A DNA stretch of 64,000 bases. It comes from Streptomyces pactum (GTDB lineage Bacteria; Actinomycetota; Actinomycetes; Streptomycetales; Streptomycetaceae). The notes beneath the pieces were generated by a model, which had not been told where the DNA came from, did no database searches, and saw only the letters and a program-made list of their open reading frames with translations. Each line of letters begins with the position of its first letter. Positions within the stretch are counted from its first letter, which is position 1. The stretch spans positions 4,154,001 through 4,218,000 of the forward strand of contig NZ_JACYXC010000001.1 of assembly GCF_016031615.1 (NCBI RefSeq), given 5' to 3'. Shown one piece after another: positions 36,448-45,598 of the stretch. Position numbers and translations under genes: made by a program.

Positions 36448-37212
36448 TCAGCCCTCGCGGTGCACCTTGTAGTTGGACGCCTGGGCACGCGGGCGGACCA
36501 CCAGCAGGTCCACGTTGACGTGCGGGGGCCGGGTCACCGCCCAGGTGATGGTGTCCGCGACGTCCTCGGCCAGCAGCGGTTCGGCCACGCCCCGGTAGAC
36601 GGCCGCGGCCTTCTCCGCGTCGCCGCGGAAGCGGGTCCGGGCGAACTCCTCCGTGCGCACCATCCCGGGGGCGATCTCGATGACCCGGACCGGCGTGCCG
36701 CACAGTTCCAGGCGGAGCGTCTCGGCGATGACGTGGGCGCCGTGCTTGGCCGCCACATAGCCGCCTCCGCCCTCGTAGGTGCCCAGACCCGCGGTGGAGG
36801 AGAGCACCAGCACCGTCCCGTCCCCGGAGTCGGTGAGCGCCGGCAGCAGGGCCTGGGTGACGTTGAGCACGCCCACCACGTTCACCTCGTACATCGCCCG
36901 CCAGTCGGCCGGGTCCGCGGTCGCCACCGGGTCGGCGCCGAGTGCGCCGCCCGCGTTGTTGATCAGGACGTGCACCGGGCCCTGCTGGACCAGTTCGGCG
37001 GCGAACGCGTCCACCGCGGCCCGGTCGGTCACGTCCAGCGCGCGGGCCAGTGCCTGGTGCCCGGCCCCGGTGAGTTCCGCGGCCAGCGCCTCCACCCGGT
37101 CCGCGCGGCGCGCGGTGAGCACCACCCGGAACCCGGCGGCGGCGAGCTGCCGGGCGGTGGCCGCACCGATCCCGCTGCTCGCCCCGGTGATGACTGCGGT
37201 ACGGATGGTCAT
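36448..37212 (-). CDS. Short-chain dehydrogenase/reductase (SDR)
   Basis: The 254-residue product is a classical SDR: TGASSGIGAATA nucleotide-binding loop, ARR after the second strand (fits NADPH), NNAGG, catalytic Ser in VLSSTAG, and YVAAK with Tyr and Lys. The C-terminal part (EIAPGMVRTEEF, ADTITWAVTRPPHVNVDLLVVRP) is close to the YdfG-like group that oxidises 3-hydroxy acids or serine. It is monocistronic and convergent with rtcB. Confidence 0.9.
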   Translation of the reverse strand: MTIRTAVITGASSGIGAATARQLAAAGFRVVLTARRADRVEALAAELTGAGHQALARALDVTDRAAVDAFAAELVQQGPVHVLINNAGGALGADPVATADPADWRAMYEVNVVGVLNVTQALLPALTDSGDGTVLVLSSTAGLGTYEGGGGYVAAKHGAHVIAETLRLELCGTPVRVIEIAPGMVRTEEFARTRFRGDAEKAAAVYRGVAEPLLAEDVADTITWAVTRPPHVNVDLLVVRPRAQASNYKVHREG

Positions 37213-37561
37213 GGTGGGGCCTCCTGCGTGCGGTGGGGCGGCCGGGCGCCGCGGTGTTCGACAACCACGCGCAGGATATGCCGGGCCCCGGCGGGCACCG
37301 CGGGCCCCCGTGGGCGGCCGGGGATGGGGACGCGCGAGCCGGCCTGCCGGACGCCGGACGCCGGAGGCCCGGGGCCGGGGGCGGGTGCCGGGCGTAGGAG
37401 GCCCGGGGACGGCGGCGCGGTCCGGAACCGGGGCTGCCGGGCCGGTGCCGGGTGCCCGCGGAGCCGCGGACGCCGGATGCCCGACGGACGTGGGTGCCGG
37501 ATGCCCGCGGGCCGGATATTCCGGGGCGTGCCGGGCGGGCGCCCGGCGGGGCTCAGGTGCC
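37213..37561. other. Intergenic region with short GGATGCCCG repeats
   Basis: These 349 bp hold recurrent GACGCCGGATGCC/GTGCCGGATGCCC units (37345-37360 and 37465-37510) and no credible gene. The promoter of the SDR gene should lie in the first 60 bp. Confidence 0.45.
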
Positions 37562-37894
37562 TCAGCCGCGCGGCGCGTACATGATCACGGCGACGCCGGC
37601 CAGGCAGATCAGCGCGCCGGCCACATCGAAGCGGTCCGGGCGGTAGCCGTCCGCAACCATGCCCCAGGCGAGCGACCCGGCCACGAACACCCCGCCGTAC
37701 GCGGCCAGGATGCGCCCGAAGTCGGCGTCCGGCTGGAGCGTGGCGACGAACCCGTACGCCCCCAGCGCGACCAGTCCCGCCCCGATCCACACCCAGCCGC
37801 GGTGCTCCCGCACTCCCTGCCAGACCAGCCAGGCGCCGCCGATCTCCAGCAGGGCGGCGAGGACGAACAGGGCGACGGAGCGGGCGACGGACAT
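37562..37894 (-). CDS. YnfA / UPF0060 family small membrane protein
   Basis: The 110-residue product has four membrane helices with the family hallmarks LLEIGGAWLVWQGVRE near the start, GFVATLQPDADFGRILAAYGG in the middle, and FDVAGALICLAGVAVIMYAPR at the end. The length is normal (about 108 residues). YnfA proteins are SMR-like and have been linked to efflux of cationic compounds, but the physiological substrate is not certain. ATG 37894 is the only start that leaves a complete first helix. Confidence 0.92.
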   Translation of the reverse strand: MSVARSVALFVLAALLEIGGAWLVWQGVREHRGWVWIGAGLVALGAYGFVATLQPDADFGRILAAYGGVFVAGSLAWGMVADGYRPDRFDVAGALICLAGVAVIMYAPRG

Positions 37895-38441
37895 GACCAC
37901 AGCGTACGAGCCGCGCTCCGGGCCACGGCGTACGAGCCGCGGGCCGGCCGTCCCGGTGGGACCGGGCCGGCGGGGACCGCGCCGCCTCCGGTGTGCCGCG
38001 ATCCGGCTCGCCGGACTGCCGCGCCGCCGCGATCCGACCGGGTCGCCGACCGGGGCGTACGAGCCGGTGGCGGACGGACGACTTCCGGCCTTCCGGTGGC
38101 GGGCGGACGACTCCCGGCCCCGGCCCTCCGATGGCGGACGGACGACTTCCGGCCCGGAGCGTCCATCGCCCCGCCCCGCCCCGGTCGGCCGCTGCCGCCG
38201 CCCCGCCGAGCCGACCGACCGCTGACCACCGCCCCGCACCGCCCCGGCCGGCAGCCGCCGCCGGCCTCCGTGGCCCTCCGCCACCGCTTCCGCCGCCCGG
38301 GGAATTGCCCTCGTCCGCGGGCCCCGGAACGTTAGGCTGGCCGGGCCGCCCGCCCGGGCCGGCGGGGCCGGTACGGAGGCGGAAGCAGGACGGCCGACGG
38401 GCTCGGGGCGGCGACCCGGTCCGGGACGAGAGGGACAGCAG
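37895..38441. repeat. Intergenic low-complexity region with direct repeats
   Basis: CGTACGAGCC recurs at about 37903, 37929 and 38057. A unit of roughly 24 bp ending GGACGACTTCCGGCC occurs three times (38068-38090, 38095-38119 with one change, 38131-38154). No gene is supported in the 547 bp. The promoter of the cupin gene probably lies at 38310-38420 (GTTAGGCT at about 38330 may be its -10 box). Confidence 0.55.
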
Positions 38442-39005
38442 ATGGTCCACGAACCCACCCACCACACCTCCGGGACCGGCCCGCCCCCGTCACCACCTGG
38501 CCCGGTCACGCCGGCACCGGGACCCCGCCCCACCCCCGAGCAACTCGTCGCCCACTACGGGCTGGAGCCGCTGCCGCGCGAGGGCGGACGGTTCCGGCGG
38601 CTGTGGGCGGGGCCGGAGCGCCCCGACGGACGCCCCGAGGGCTCGGCGATCGTCATGCTGCTCACCGACGCGCCGGACGACTTCTCCGCACTGCACCGGC
38701 TGGCACACGACGAGATCTGGCACTTCCACCTCGGGGACCCGCTGGAGATCCTGCTGCTGGCCCCGGACGGCACCTCGCGGACGGCGGTACTGGGCCCGGA
38801 CGTCCTGGCCGGCCAGTCCGTGCAGCTCACCGTCCCCGCGCGCACCTGGATGGGCGCGAGAGTCGCCACCGGCGGCGCCTGGACCCTCTTCGGCTGCACC
38901 ATGGCGCCCGGCTTCGACTTCCGGGACTACGAGCACGGCGTCGCGGCCGACCTGATCGCCCGCTACCCGCACGAGGCCGCCCGTATCGCCGCCCTGACCC
39001 GTTGA
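38442..39005 (+). CDS. DUF985 / cupin_5 family protein
   Basis: The 187-residue product starts with a Pro/His/Thr-rich extension, then a DUF985 cupin. VAHYGLEPLPREGGRFRRLW, HRLAHDEIWHFHLGDPLEIL and VPARTWMGARV are followed by WTLFGCTMAPGFDFRDYE. The His/Glu residues of HFHLGDPLE form the metal-like cupin site. The family includes sugar-binding or isomerase-like enzymes, but no reaction is established. It lies upstream of an SDR gene on the same strand with a 198-bp gap. Confidence 0.88.
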   Translation: MVHEPTHHTSGTGPPPSPPGPVTPAPGPRPTPEQLVAHYGLEPLPREGGRFRRLWAGPERPDGRPEGSAIVMLLTDAPDDFSALHRLAHDEIWHFHLGDPLEILLLAPDGTSRTAVLGPDVLAGQSVQLTVPARTWMGARVATGGAWTLFGCTMAPGFDFRDYEHGVAADLIARYPHEAARIAALTR

Positions 39006-39203
39006 TCCACCGATCCGTCGATCCACCGCCCGACCGGCCCACGGCCCGACCCGCCCGACCGCCACCCCCGCCCGACCGCGTTCCCGCCGGGCCCCGAGCG
39101 CCACGCCGCCGACCTGCCTGACCACCACGCCGCCGGGTCCACCGACCGCCTGACCGGCCCACCGCCCGGCCTGCCCGACCGAACCGACCGTCAGGAGCGC
39201 TCG

Positions 39204-40010
39204 ATGCCGAACCGTCCACAGCCTGGGGACGCACCTGGGGCCCGCCACCAACTCCCCGACCTGAGCGGTCAGGTGGCCCTGGTCACCGGAGCCGGCGGCG
39301 GCATCGGGCGCGGTGTCGCGCTGCGCTTCGCCGCTGCCGGGGCGGCCGTGGTGGTCCACCACCGGAACAGCGCCGGGCCCGCGCGCGACCTCGTGGCGCG
39401 GATCGAGCGGGACGGCGGCAGAGCGCTGGCCCTGCGCGCGGAGCTGACGGACGAGGAGGAGTGCCGGGAGCTGGTGCGGGCCGCGGCGGAGTGGCGCGGC
39501 AGCCTCACCGCCCTGGTCAACAACGCGGGCAGCCAGCCGGTACAGGAGCTGCCGGGCATGACGGCGGACCAGTGGCGGGCGGTGCTCGACGCCAACGTCA
39601 CCAGCGTCTTCGGGTGCACCCAGGCCGCCGCGGCGGTGATGCGGGAGGCCGGCGGGGGCACGATCACCCACATCGCCTCCATCGAGGGGACCCGTCCGGC
39701 GCCGGGCCACGCCCACTACAGCGCCTCCAAGGCGGCGGTGGTGATGCACGCCCGGGCGGCGGCGCTGGAGTACGGCCCGTACGGCATCCGGGTCAACACC
39801 GTCTCCCCGGGCCTGATCGCCCGGGAGGGGATCGAGCGGGCGTGGCCGGAGGGTGTGCACCGCTGGCGCTCCGCCGCCCCGGCCGGCCGCCTGGGCCGCC
39901 CGGAGGACATCGGCGACGCCTGCGTCTTCCTCGCGTCCCCCATGGCGTCCTGGATCACCGGCCACGACCTGGTCGTGGACGGCGGCGTCTCGGCCCGCCC
40001 GGGGTGGTGA
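39204..40010 (+). CDS. Short-chain dehydrogenase/reductase (SDR)
   Basis: The 268-residue product is a classical SDR: LVTGAGGGIGRGVALRFAAAG, HHRNS (fits NADP), NNAGSQPV, catalytic Ser in IASIEG, YSASK with Tyr and Lys, and ITGHDLVVDGG at the C-terminus. It resembles 3-oxoacyl-ACP reductase or glucose dehydrogenase-like SDRs; the substrate is unknown. ATG 39204 follows GGAGCG. It differs in sequence from the other SDR of the window at 36448. Confidence 0.9.
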   Translation: MPNRPQPGDAPGARHQLPDLSGQVALVTGAGGGIGRGVALRFAAAGAAVVVHHRNSAGPARDLVARIERDGGRALALRAELTDEEECRELVRAAAEWRGSLTALVNNAGSQPVQELPGMTADQWRAVLDANVTSVFGCTQAAAAVMREAGGGTITHIASIEGTRPAPGHAHYSASKAAVVMHARAAALEYGPYGIRVNTVSPGLIAREGIERAWPEGVHRWRSAAPAGRLGRPEDIGDACVFLASPMASWITGHDLVVDGGVSARPGW

Positions 40011-40168
40011 CCGGACGCCGACCGGTGGTGGAGCCGGCCTCGGTGCAGGGCCGCCGATATGGTCCGGCAGGTCATCCTGCCGTGGCACGGGCGGCGGAGG
40101 GCCTGATCGGGGTCAGGGAACCGCGTCGGCGTGCCCGTGGGAACGCCGTGACGCTTGGAGGCTGCCGT

Positions 40169-40399
40169 ATGGCCCTGTACGCGGAGATCGAGAAGATCGA
40201 CGAGACCGACCGGGAGGTTCGCTACCAGTTCGCCGACGCCGCTGGGCGTGAGCGCATCATGCTGCTCGACAAGGTATCGGGGCGGACGGCACCCGAAGAC
40301 GGCCGGGAGGACTACCTGTACCGGGCCGTGGCGCGGAAGGTGGCCGTCTGCTGGTTGCGTGAGGGTGCCGCGCCGGGTCGGCTGCTCGTCCAGTCGTAG
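40169..40399 (+). CDS. Small conserved-looking hypothetical protein
   Basis: The 76-residue product starts at ATG 40169 with GGAGG eight bases upstream. It reads MALYAEIEKIDETDREVRYQ, FADAAGRERIMLLDK and VARKVAVCWLREGAAPGRLLVQS. The alternation of beta-strand-like segments suggests a small beta-barrel. Codon bias is good. No family name is assigned. It precedes the ESX operon by 240 bp on the same strand. Confidence 0.7.
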   Translation: MALYAEIEKIDETDREVRYQFADAAGRERIMLLDKVSGRTAPEDGREDYLYRAVARKVAVCWLREGAAPGRLLVQS

Positions 40400-40528
40400 G
40401 TATCGCGAGCCCGCGGGAGCGGCCACCCGTCACCCATGTCCTCCGTCGTCGCCTGCGTTCCGGCGACCGGTGTCACGGGCGTCACACCACCCCGACACAC
40501 CCGGCAACAGTTGCCCGAGCGACGGAAG

Positions 40529-40556
40529 TTGACTGTCGGTATGCTCATCGTACGAG
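40529..40556 (+). promoter_or_regulatory. Candidate promoter of the ESX operon
   Basis: TTGACT (40529-40534) and TACGAG (40551-40556) are separated by 16 bp, about 85 bp before the first esx start codon. The surrounding 40 bp are less GC-rich than average. Confidence 0.45.
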
Positions 40557-40641
40557 TGTTGTAGTTGCCACGCGGTCGAACCGAGGCAATCTCGGACCCG
40601 ATCTCGGGGCGGCGCGACGTGACGTCACACGGGGGTGGGAC

Positions 40642-40974
40642 ATGAAGTTCGACATGGGCAGCACGGCGCTTTCCACGCTGACGAGCCAGACGTCGGGGTC
40701 CAGCAACGACCTGGGCGTCCTGATCCGGCAGCTCATCGCCGCCGCGGAGCCGCTGGAAGGCCGCTTCAACGGTGCCGGCAAGGCGGCCTTCGACGAGTTC
40801 AAGGCGAACGCCGACGAGATCACCGCCGCGTTGAACGGCTCGCTCCAGCAGATCCTGGGCGGGCAGTCGGGGATGGACACCGCCTTCGGCTCCGGTGACC
40901 AGGAGTCGGCGGAGAACGCCAGGACGACGATGGCCGCCGCGAACTTCGACGCCGCCCGGTTCTCCGGGCGCTGA
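40642..40974 (+). CDS. ESX (WXG100-type) secreted helical protein
   Basis: The 110-residue product is almost wholly helical with a turn at GRFNGAGKAAFDEF. It has no strict WXG motif, as in several streptomycete Esx proteins. It is the first gene of a type VII secretion locus and would form a helical hairpin pair with the next gene product, recognised by EccC. The start ATG follows GGGGGTGGG. There is no signal peptide, as expected for T7SS substrates. Confidence 0.82.
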   Translation: MKFDMGSTALSTLTSQTSGSSNDLGVLIRQLIAAAEPLEGRFNGAGKAAFDEFKANADEITAALNGSLQQILGGQSGMDTAFGSGDQESAENARTTMAAANFDAARFSGR

Positions 40975-40988
40975 CACAGGGGGGCAGC

Positions 40989-41300
40989 ATGGCGGGAAAC
41001 CAGGACCGGCGGAGCTACGACTCCGGCGCGTCGAGCGAGGTCCAGGGGAACATCGGGATCATCATCGGCCGGCTGGAGCAGGTGCTCACCGACCGGGACC
41101 GTGCGGTGAAGGCCGCGATGGCGGACTTCACGGCCGACGGGGTGGCCGACGAGTACCACGCCAAGGAGGCCCGGTGGAACCGGGCGGCGGCCGAGGTGCG
41201 GGAGATCATCCGGCTGGTGCGCAGCACGCTGGAGAAGAACGACGCCACCGCGCAGCAGACGCTGGCGCGTGCCAAGGCGGCGGTCGACGGCATCGGCTGA
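40989..41300 (+). CDS. ESX partner protein (pore-forming ESAT-6-like family)
   Basis: The 103-residue helical protein shows ASSEVQGNIGIIIGRLEQVL, DGVADEYHAKEARWNRAA and EVREIIRLVRSTLEKND. That pattern belongs to streptomycete ESAT-6-like proteins found directly after the first esx gene. It lies 14 bp downstream of that gene with an AGGGGGGCAGC site. It probably dimerises with the upstream product and is secreted with it. Confidence 0.82.
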   Translation: MAGNQDRRSYDSGASSEVQGNIGIIIGRLEQVLTDRDRAVKAAMADFTADGVADEYHAKEARWNRAAAEVREIIRLVRSTLEKNDATAQQTLARAKAAVDGIG

Positions 41301-41397
41301 GGCCGCCGGAGTACCGGCGACCGATCGGCGGGGAGGGCTGGCCGGTCCGCCGTGGGCCGGGACACACCTCGGCACAACACCACACAGGGGGATTGTT

Positions 41398-41856
41398 GTG
41401 GGCAAGGACGGCAACTGGGACATCGACCCGCCGGGCGTCAGGGGCGTGGTGCTGAAGACCGGCGAGGTGGCGCGGGCGATCGAGGGTCACGGGAAGACCC
41501 TGAGCGCGTTGGTGGAGAGTGCCGCCGCGTCGGCGGGCACCATCATGGCCGACAGCGTGCCCGCCCAGGACCGGCAGGGCGGCATGGGGCCGGTGGCCGG
41601 GGCGCTGGCCGCGTACTTCCAGGCCCGGGGGTCGCAACTGGCCTTCCTGGCGGCGCGGGCCGGCCAGTCGCTCCAGGGCGCCGTGGAGGCCACGACGGCG
41701 TACGTCAACGGCGACCTGGAGATGGCGGCGGACGCCCAGCGGAAGGCGCTGACGGCACCCGAGGGCTTCGAGGCGTTCCGTCTTCCGGGGAAGGGGCCGG
41801 CGGTGCCGCCGGCCATCGCGGCACCGCCGCCCGCCGACGGGAAGGGCGCGTCGTGA
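41398..41856 (+). CDS. DUF6507 family ESX-associated protein
   Basis: The 152-residue product starts with GTG 41398 after CAGGGGGATT. It reads WDIDPPGVRGVVLKTGEVAR and contains a long helical region with AAYFQARGSQLAFLAARAGQ and a Pro/Ala tail. It matches DUF6507 proteins of streptomycete ESX loci, which resemble long Esx proteins. The stop overlaps the GTG of the toxin gene, which suggests it acts as the helical partner or chaperone for toxin export. Confidence 0.75.
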   Translation: MGKDGNWDIDPPGVRGVVLKTGEVARAIEGHGKTLSALVESAAASAGTIMADSVPAQDRQGGMGPVAGALAAYFQARGSQLAFLAARAGQSLQGAVEATTAYVNGDLEMAADAQRKALTAPEGFEAFRLPGKGPAVPPAIAAPPPADGKGAS

Positions 41857-44387
41857 TCCACGGCAAGGACGTCCCGGTCTTCACCGGCAATCTCACGCAA
41901 CTCCTCATCGACGCCGCGTCGTTCAGCACGGTGGCGGCGTCGATCCGCACCACCGGCGCCGACGTCCACTCCGGGTTCCAGGGGCTGAAGCCCTTCTACG
42001 ACGCCCCGGAGGCGGAGCAGCTGTTCGCCACCACGGTCCCGGTCCGGGACACCGCCGACGAGTTCGCCGGTGAGCTGGAGAAGATCGGTACCGCGCTGTC
42101 GACGTACGAGGGGGAGATCCGCCCGCTGGTCCAGAAGCTCACCGCGCTGGCGGGGAGGGCGAGTGCCTTCGAGGCCGAGAACAGCGGTGACGACGACTGG
42201 CAGAAGGACCACGACAAGGTCGAGGAGCACCAGGCCATCTGGGACGGGGTGGCTGCCGCCGTGGCGGCCTTCCAGGCGGCGGAGCGCCGGGCCCACAACG
42301 CCATCTCCGCACTGCACGGCGGGGTGCGGCTGGAGGTCAACGACGGCTCGGAGAAGCCCAAGCCCAACGCGTACGGCTGGAGCGAGGACGACTACCAGGA
42401 CTCGGGGGAGCTGCCCTGGGGCAAGCCGGAGCAGAAGAAGTACGACTGGTACCACCCGAACACCATCAAGAGCGTGGTGTGGGACGGCTTCATCGTGGAC
42501 GGCGTGTGGGGCACGATCAACGGCCTGCTCACCCTCGCCGGCTTCCACGGCTGGGACGACGCCAAGGCCGCGTGGAAGGGCCTGGCGCAGCTGGGCGTCG
42601 GCATCACGCTGTACACGGTCCCCGGCTTACGTGACATCCCCGACGACAAGCTCCCGGGGTGGCTGCGCAACAGCAAGGCGGTGACCCGCGAGGTCGCCAA
42701 GAGCGTGGTCGCCTACGACGAGTGGAAGTCGGGGAACAAGGGGCGGGCGGCGGGCCTCACGCTGTTCAACCTCACCACGATCGCCGCCGCCCCGGCCAAG
42801 GCGGGGCAGGCGGCGAACGCGGCGGGCAGGACCGCCAAGGCGGTGAACGCGGTCCGGCAGGGCGGTCGGATCGTCGACCCGATGACGTACGTGGTCAAGG
42901 CCGTCGGCAAGGGCGGCGAGTTCGCGAAGATCAGGATCCCGGACGTGATCGCCGGGCTGAAGAACGTCTACGCGGGGTCCTACGCGCACCTGCCCGACGG
43001 CTCCCTGCGGTTCCCGGACGGCACGGTGGTGCGCGCCGACGACACGGTGGTGCTGCCCGACGGCACCGCGTTCAGCCAGGGCGGGCACTACGCGGCCGAC
43101 GGAACGCAGCTCCAGGCCGCGGGCGACGCACCCCACGAGACGACGGCGGCGGAGCGGGCCCGGAACGGGGACACGTCCGTGGCCCGGGACCACGAACTGG
43201 CCCGTGACCACGAGCTCGCCGGGGACCACGAACTGGCCGGGGTCGGCGGCCGGGGGGACGAGCTCAACGCGACCAACCGGGCGGACGGTCCCGCGGGGGA
43301 CGCCGGACGTGGGTCACCGGGCCCTGCGGCCGATCACCCCCACACGCAGGGCGGTCAAGGGCTGCCGCATGCCGGCGAGCATGACGCTCACGGGGGCATG
43401 TCCGGCGAAGGAGCCGCCGCCGGTGCGGCTGAGGGCGGTACTCCTGCCGGTCACCACGGTGGTGGTGCGGTGGGTGATGTCCCCGAGGGGGCCGGTGGCC
43501 GGGTCGGCAGCTCGTCCGACGCCCACGAGGTCATGCGCCGTCAGGTGGACCGTGCCAACAACGAGCCGGGCTACTTCGAGAGGTACTACCAGCGTAACGG
43601 GTATCGAAAAAATGTACTGATAGTCGATGAAAGTGGCTTCGTGCCACCTCAACTGGTCAAGGACCCTGCGACGGGCAACTGGATAGCGGCGTCCGACGCG
43701 CCTGATCCTATTCCTCCGAAATACGTTGACGATCCTGTCGTGCGTGACCGGAAATCGGTGAATCGCGAGCTTGCCCGAACGCTCGATCCCCTGGCTCGGG
43801 CGCGCCAATCGGCGATAGCCGCCGATCAGGCGGCTGAGAAGTATCTGACGGCAGCCAAAGAGGCTTTCAAAGCGGATGGCTCCCCGGTGAATGAGGCCGC
43901 CCTCCATGCGGCTGACGCCGCACATAAGCCCTTGCACAAGAACATGACGGAGGCCAGTGAAAACTACGGTGAAGCCATAGCGGCCCATCATGTGATACCC
44001 GAACATTATCCGAAGGCGACGAGGGAGGCGCTGTACGGGCCTGCGAACGGTAATCACCAGTTCGATCAGGTGTGGCGGCGCGATGACGGAGGGTTCATCG
44101 TTGTCGAGGCGAAGAGCAGCATCGACACGGACCTCGGCGCCCGGAACCTTCCTAGCGGGGTAAGGGTTTCTCAGGGGACCAGGGAATACTTCACAGACAT
44201 CCTTCGGGAGATGCGCGCCCGCGGGCTCAGGAATCCCGATCCGGTCAAGGGGCGGCAGGAGTTGAGGCTGGCCAGAGAGATTGAAGCGGCTCTTCGGCGC
44301 GGCGAGGTGGAATACATCCTCGTTCAGGGCAACCGTAACAAGGGTGAGTACATGGGATACACTATGAAGAAATTCAACATCGGGTAG
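41853..44387 (+). CDS. Type VII secreted polymorphic toxin with C-terminal REase-type nuclease domain
   Basis: The 844-residue product has an N-terminal helical WXG/LXG-like export region (residues 1 to about 150) and a hydrophobic middle (DGVWGTINGLLTLAGF onward). A PDGT-repeat region (LPDGSLRFPDGTVVRADD) and His/Gly-rich linker follow. The C-terminal domain contains HHVIPEHYP, FDQVWRRDDGGFIVVEAKSS and QGTREYFTDILREM. The D-x(n)-ExK arrangement (EAK) is that of PD-(D/E)xK toxin nucleases. The last 800 bp have clearly lower GC and different codon use, as expected for swapped toxin modules. The next gene encodes its likely immunity protein. Confidence 0.85.
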   Translation: MIHGKDVPVFTGNLTQLLIDAASFSTVAASIRTTGADVHSGFQGLKPFYDAPEAEQLFATTVPVRDTADEFAGELEKIGTALSTYEGEIRPLVQKLTALAGRASAFEAENSGDDDWQKDHDKVEEHQAIWDGVAAAVAAFQAAERRAHNAISALHGGVRLEVNDGSEKPKPNAYGWSEDDYQDSGELPWGKPEQKKYDWYHPNTIKSVVWDGFIVDGVWGTINGLLTLAGFHGWDDAKAAWKGLAQLGVGITLYTVPGLRDIPDDKLPGWLRNSKAVTREVAKSVVAYDEWKSGNKGRAAGLTLFNLTTIAAAPAKAGQAANAAGRTAKAVNAVRQGGRIVDPMTYVVKAVGKGGEFAKIRIPDVIAGLKNVYAGSYAHLPDGSLRFPDGTVVRADDTVVLPDGTAFSQGGHYAADGTQLQAAGDAPHETTAAERARNGDTSVARDHELARDHELAGDHELAGVGGRGDELNATNRADGPAGDAGRGSPGPAADHPHTQGGQGLPHAGEHDAHGGMSGEGAAAGAAEGGTPAGHHGGGAVGDVPEGAGGRVGSSSDAHEVMRRQVDRANNEPGYFERYYQRNGYRKNVLIVDESGFVPPQLVKDPATGNWIAASDAPDPIPPKYVDDPVVRDRKSVNRELARTLDPLARARQSAIAADQAAEKYLTAAKEAFKADGSPVNEAALHAADAAHKPLHKNMTEASENYGEAIAAHHVIPEHYPKATREALYGPANGNHQFDQVWRRDDGGFIVVEAKSSIDTDLGARNLPSGVRVSQGTREYFTDILREMRARGLRNPDPVKGRQELRLAREIEAALRRGEVEYILVQGNRNKGEYMGYTMKKFNIG

Positions 44388-44399
44388 CTGGAGGCCCTG

Positions 44400-45260
44400 G
44401 TGGCTGTAATTGTGGCTCGACATGGTAGTCCGGGACCTCATGTCGAGGAGAATGCCCGATTGCTGGGCGAAGACTTGGCGGAGACGTTCCGGGGACTGGA
44501 ACAGTCCTCACGCATGTTCGACGTCGCAATGGACACGGCGCTTCTCCACGTGCAGGCGCGCGTGGCGGTTGACCCTCATGGTGCGGCCCTTGAGACCTGG
44601 GAGGCCGTGGTCTCGGCGATGCAGACGGGGTCGGCTCTGTTCGCTGCGGCGAGCGTGACCGAGGGGACCGTGGAGTGCCGCATCCATCATGAGGTGCGGA
44701 CGATCCCCGCGTCGGGACCGCAGAATTGCGCGGATGCGGGTAACTGGCTCACCGCCTTCTGGCTCGCCATCATCTGCCGGGACCAGACCCGCATGACCCA
44801 ACTCTGCGAGGTGCCGCTCGATCTGCTGCGTTCAACCGAGACGCGGTACGACGAGTACGTCTACCACTGGGTGGACGCTCTGCAGACGTACTGGCTGGAG
44901 CGTCCGGGGCTGGCCGAGAAGCTGACCGCCGCCATCGAGGCGTCGTACCCGGAGGCCGCGACGATCGCTCCTCGGGATCTTCTGCAGAAGGTTCTTTACC
45001 AGCCGATCAATCTCTTCTACCACTTTCTCCGTGGGAGTGATGAAGAGTTCAACCAGGCGCTGGTGGAGGCACTGGAGTTCCACAAGTCGTACTGGACCGC
45101 GGACGAGGAGCGGGCGGAGGACTTCGGCGGATACCTGGCGCTCGGCCCGCTCGCCGTCACCTGTCTGGCCTACGACGCCGGCCGGTCGATCGAGGTGGAG
45201 TCCGAGTACCTCCCCAAGTGCCTGATCAGCCGCGCTTGGCTGGGCGAATTCCCGACGTGA
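44400..45260 (+). CDS. Imm49-family immunity protein
   Basis: The 286-residue cytoplasmic protein lies 12 bp after the toxin stop with CTGGAGG before GTG 44400. It shows the Imm49 pattern: AVDPHGAALETWEA, NWLTAFWLAIICRD, LRSTETRYDEYVYHWVDALQ, FNQALVEALEFHKSYW and ESEYLPKCL. Imm49 proteins neutralise secreted nuclease toxins of the same locus. It should bind the C-terminal domain of the preceding gene product. Confidence 0.88.
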   Translation: MAVIVARHGSPGPHVEENARLLGEDLAETFRGLEQSSRMFDVAMDTALLHVQARVAVDPHGAALETWEAVVSAMQTGSALFAAASVTEGTVECRIHHEVRTIPASGPQNCADAGNWLTAFWLAIICRDQTRMTQLCEVPLDLLRSTETRYDEYVYHWVDALQTYWLERPGLAEKLTAAIEASYPEAATIAPRDLLQKVLYQPINLFYHFLRGSDEEFNQALVEALEFHKSYWTADEERAEDFGGYLALGPLAVTCLAYDAGRSIEVESEYLPKCLISRAWLGEFPT

Positions 45261-45297
45261 TGGATAAACGCCAGGGAAGGGCGGCGGGTAACTGACC

Positions 45298-45567
45298 GTG
45301 GCTGCAGGGGATTACGACAGCCAGTTGCTGGAGTCCGTGTCGGTCCGGCGGCGGCGGTTGCGGGACGCGTTGCTGTACGGGCCCCAGCGGGGGCGGCGTA
45401 CCAGCGACGAGGGGCTGGGGAAGGCGTTCGGGGGGATCGCGCTCACGGCGGTGCTGTGCGCGGGGTGCGTCGGTTGGTCGTTCGTGTCGGAGAAGCTGGG
45501 CGACAAGGGCACGTCGGGCCCGGGGTTCCGGCCCGCGCCCACCGCGGTGACGGAATCAGGGCGTTAG
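45298..45567 (+). CDS. Small single-pass membrane protein of the ESX locus
   Basis: The 89-residue product starts with GTG 45298. It has a basic N-terminal half (VSVRRRRLRDALLYGPQRGRR) and one membrane helix (AFGGIALTAVLCAGCVGWSF), then a Pro/Gly-rich outer tail. It sits directly before eccD. Similar small proteins occur in streptomycete ESX loci and the N-terminal pattern recalls the start of EccB proteins, but the large EccB domain is absent. Confidence 0.7.
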   Translation: MAAGDYDSQLLESVSVRRRRLRDALLYGPQRGRRTSDEGLGKAFGGIALTAVLCAGCVGWSFVSEKLGDKGTSGPGFRPAPTAVTESGR

Positions 45568-45598
45568 GCGGGAGCGGGCCGATGGGGGGTTCGGGCGG

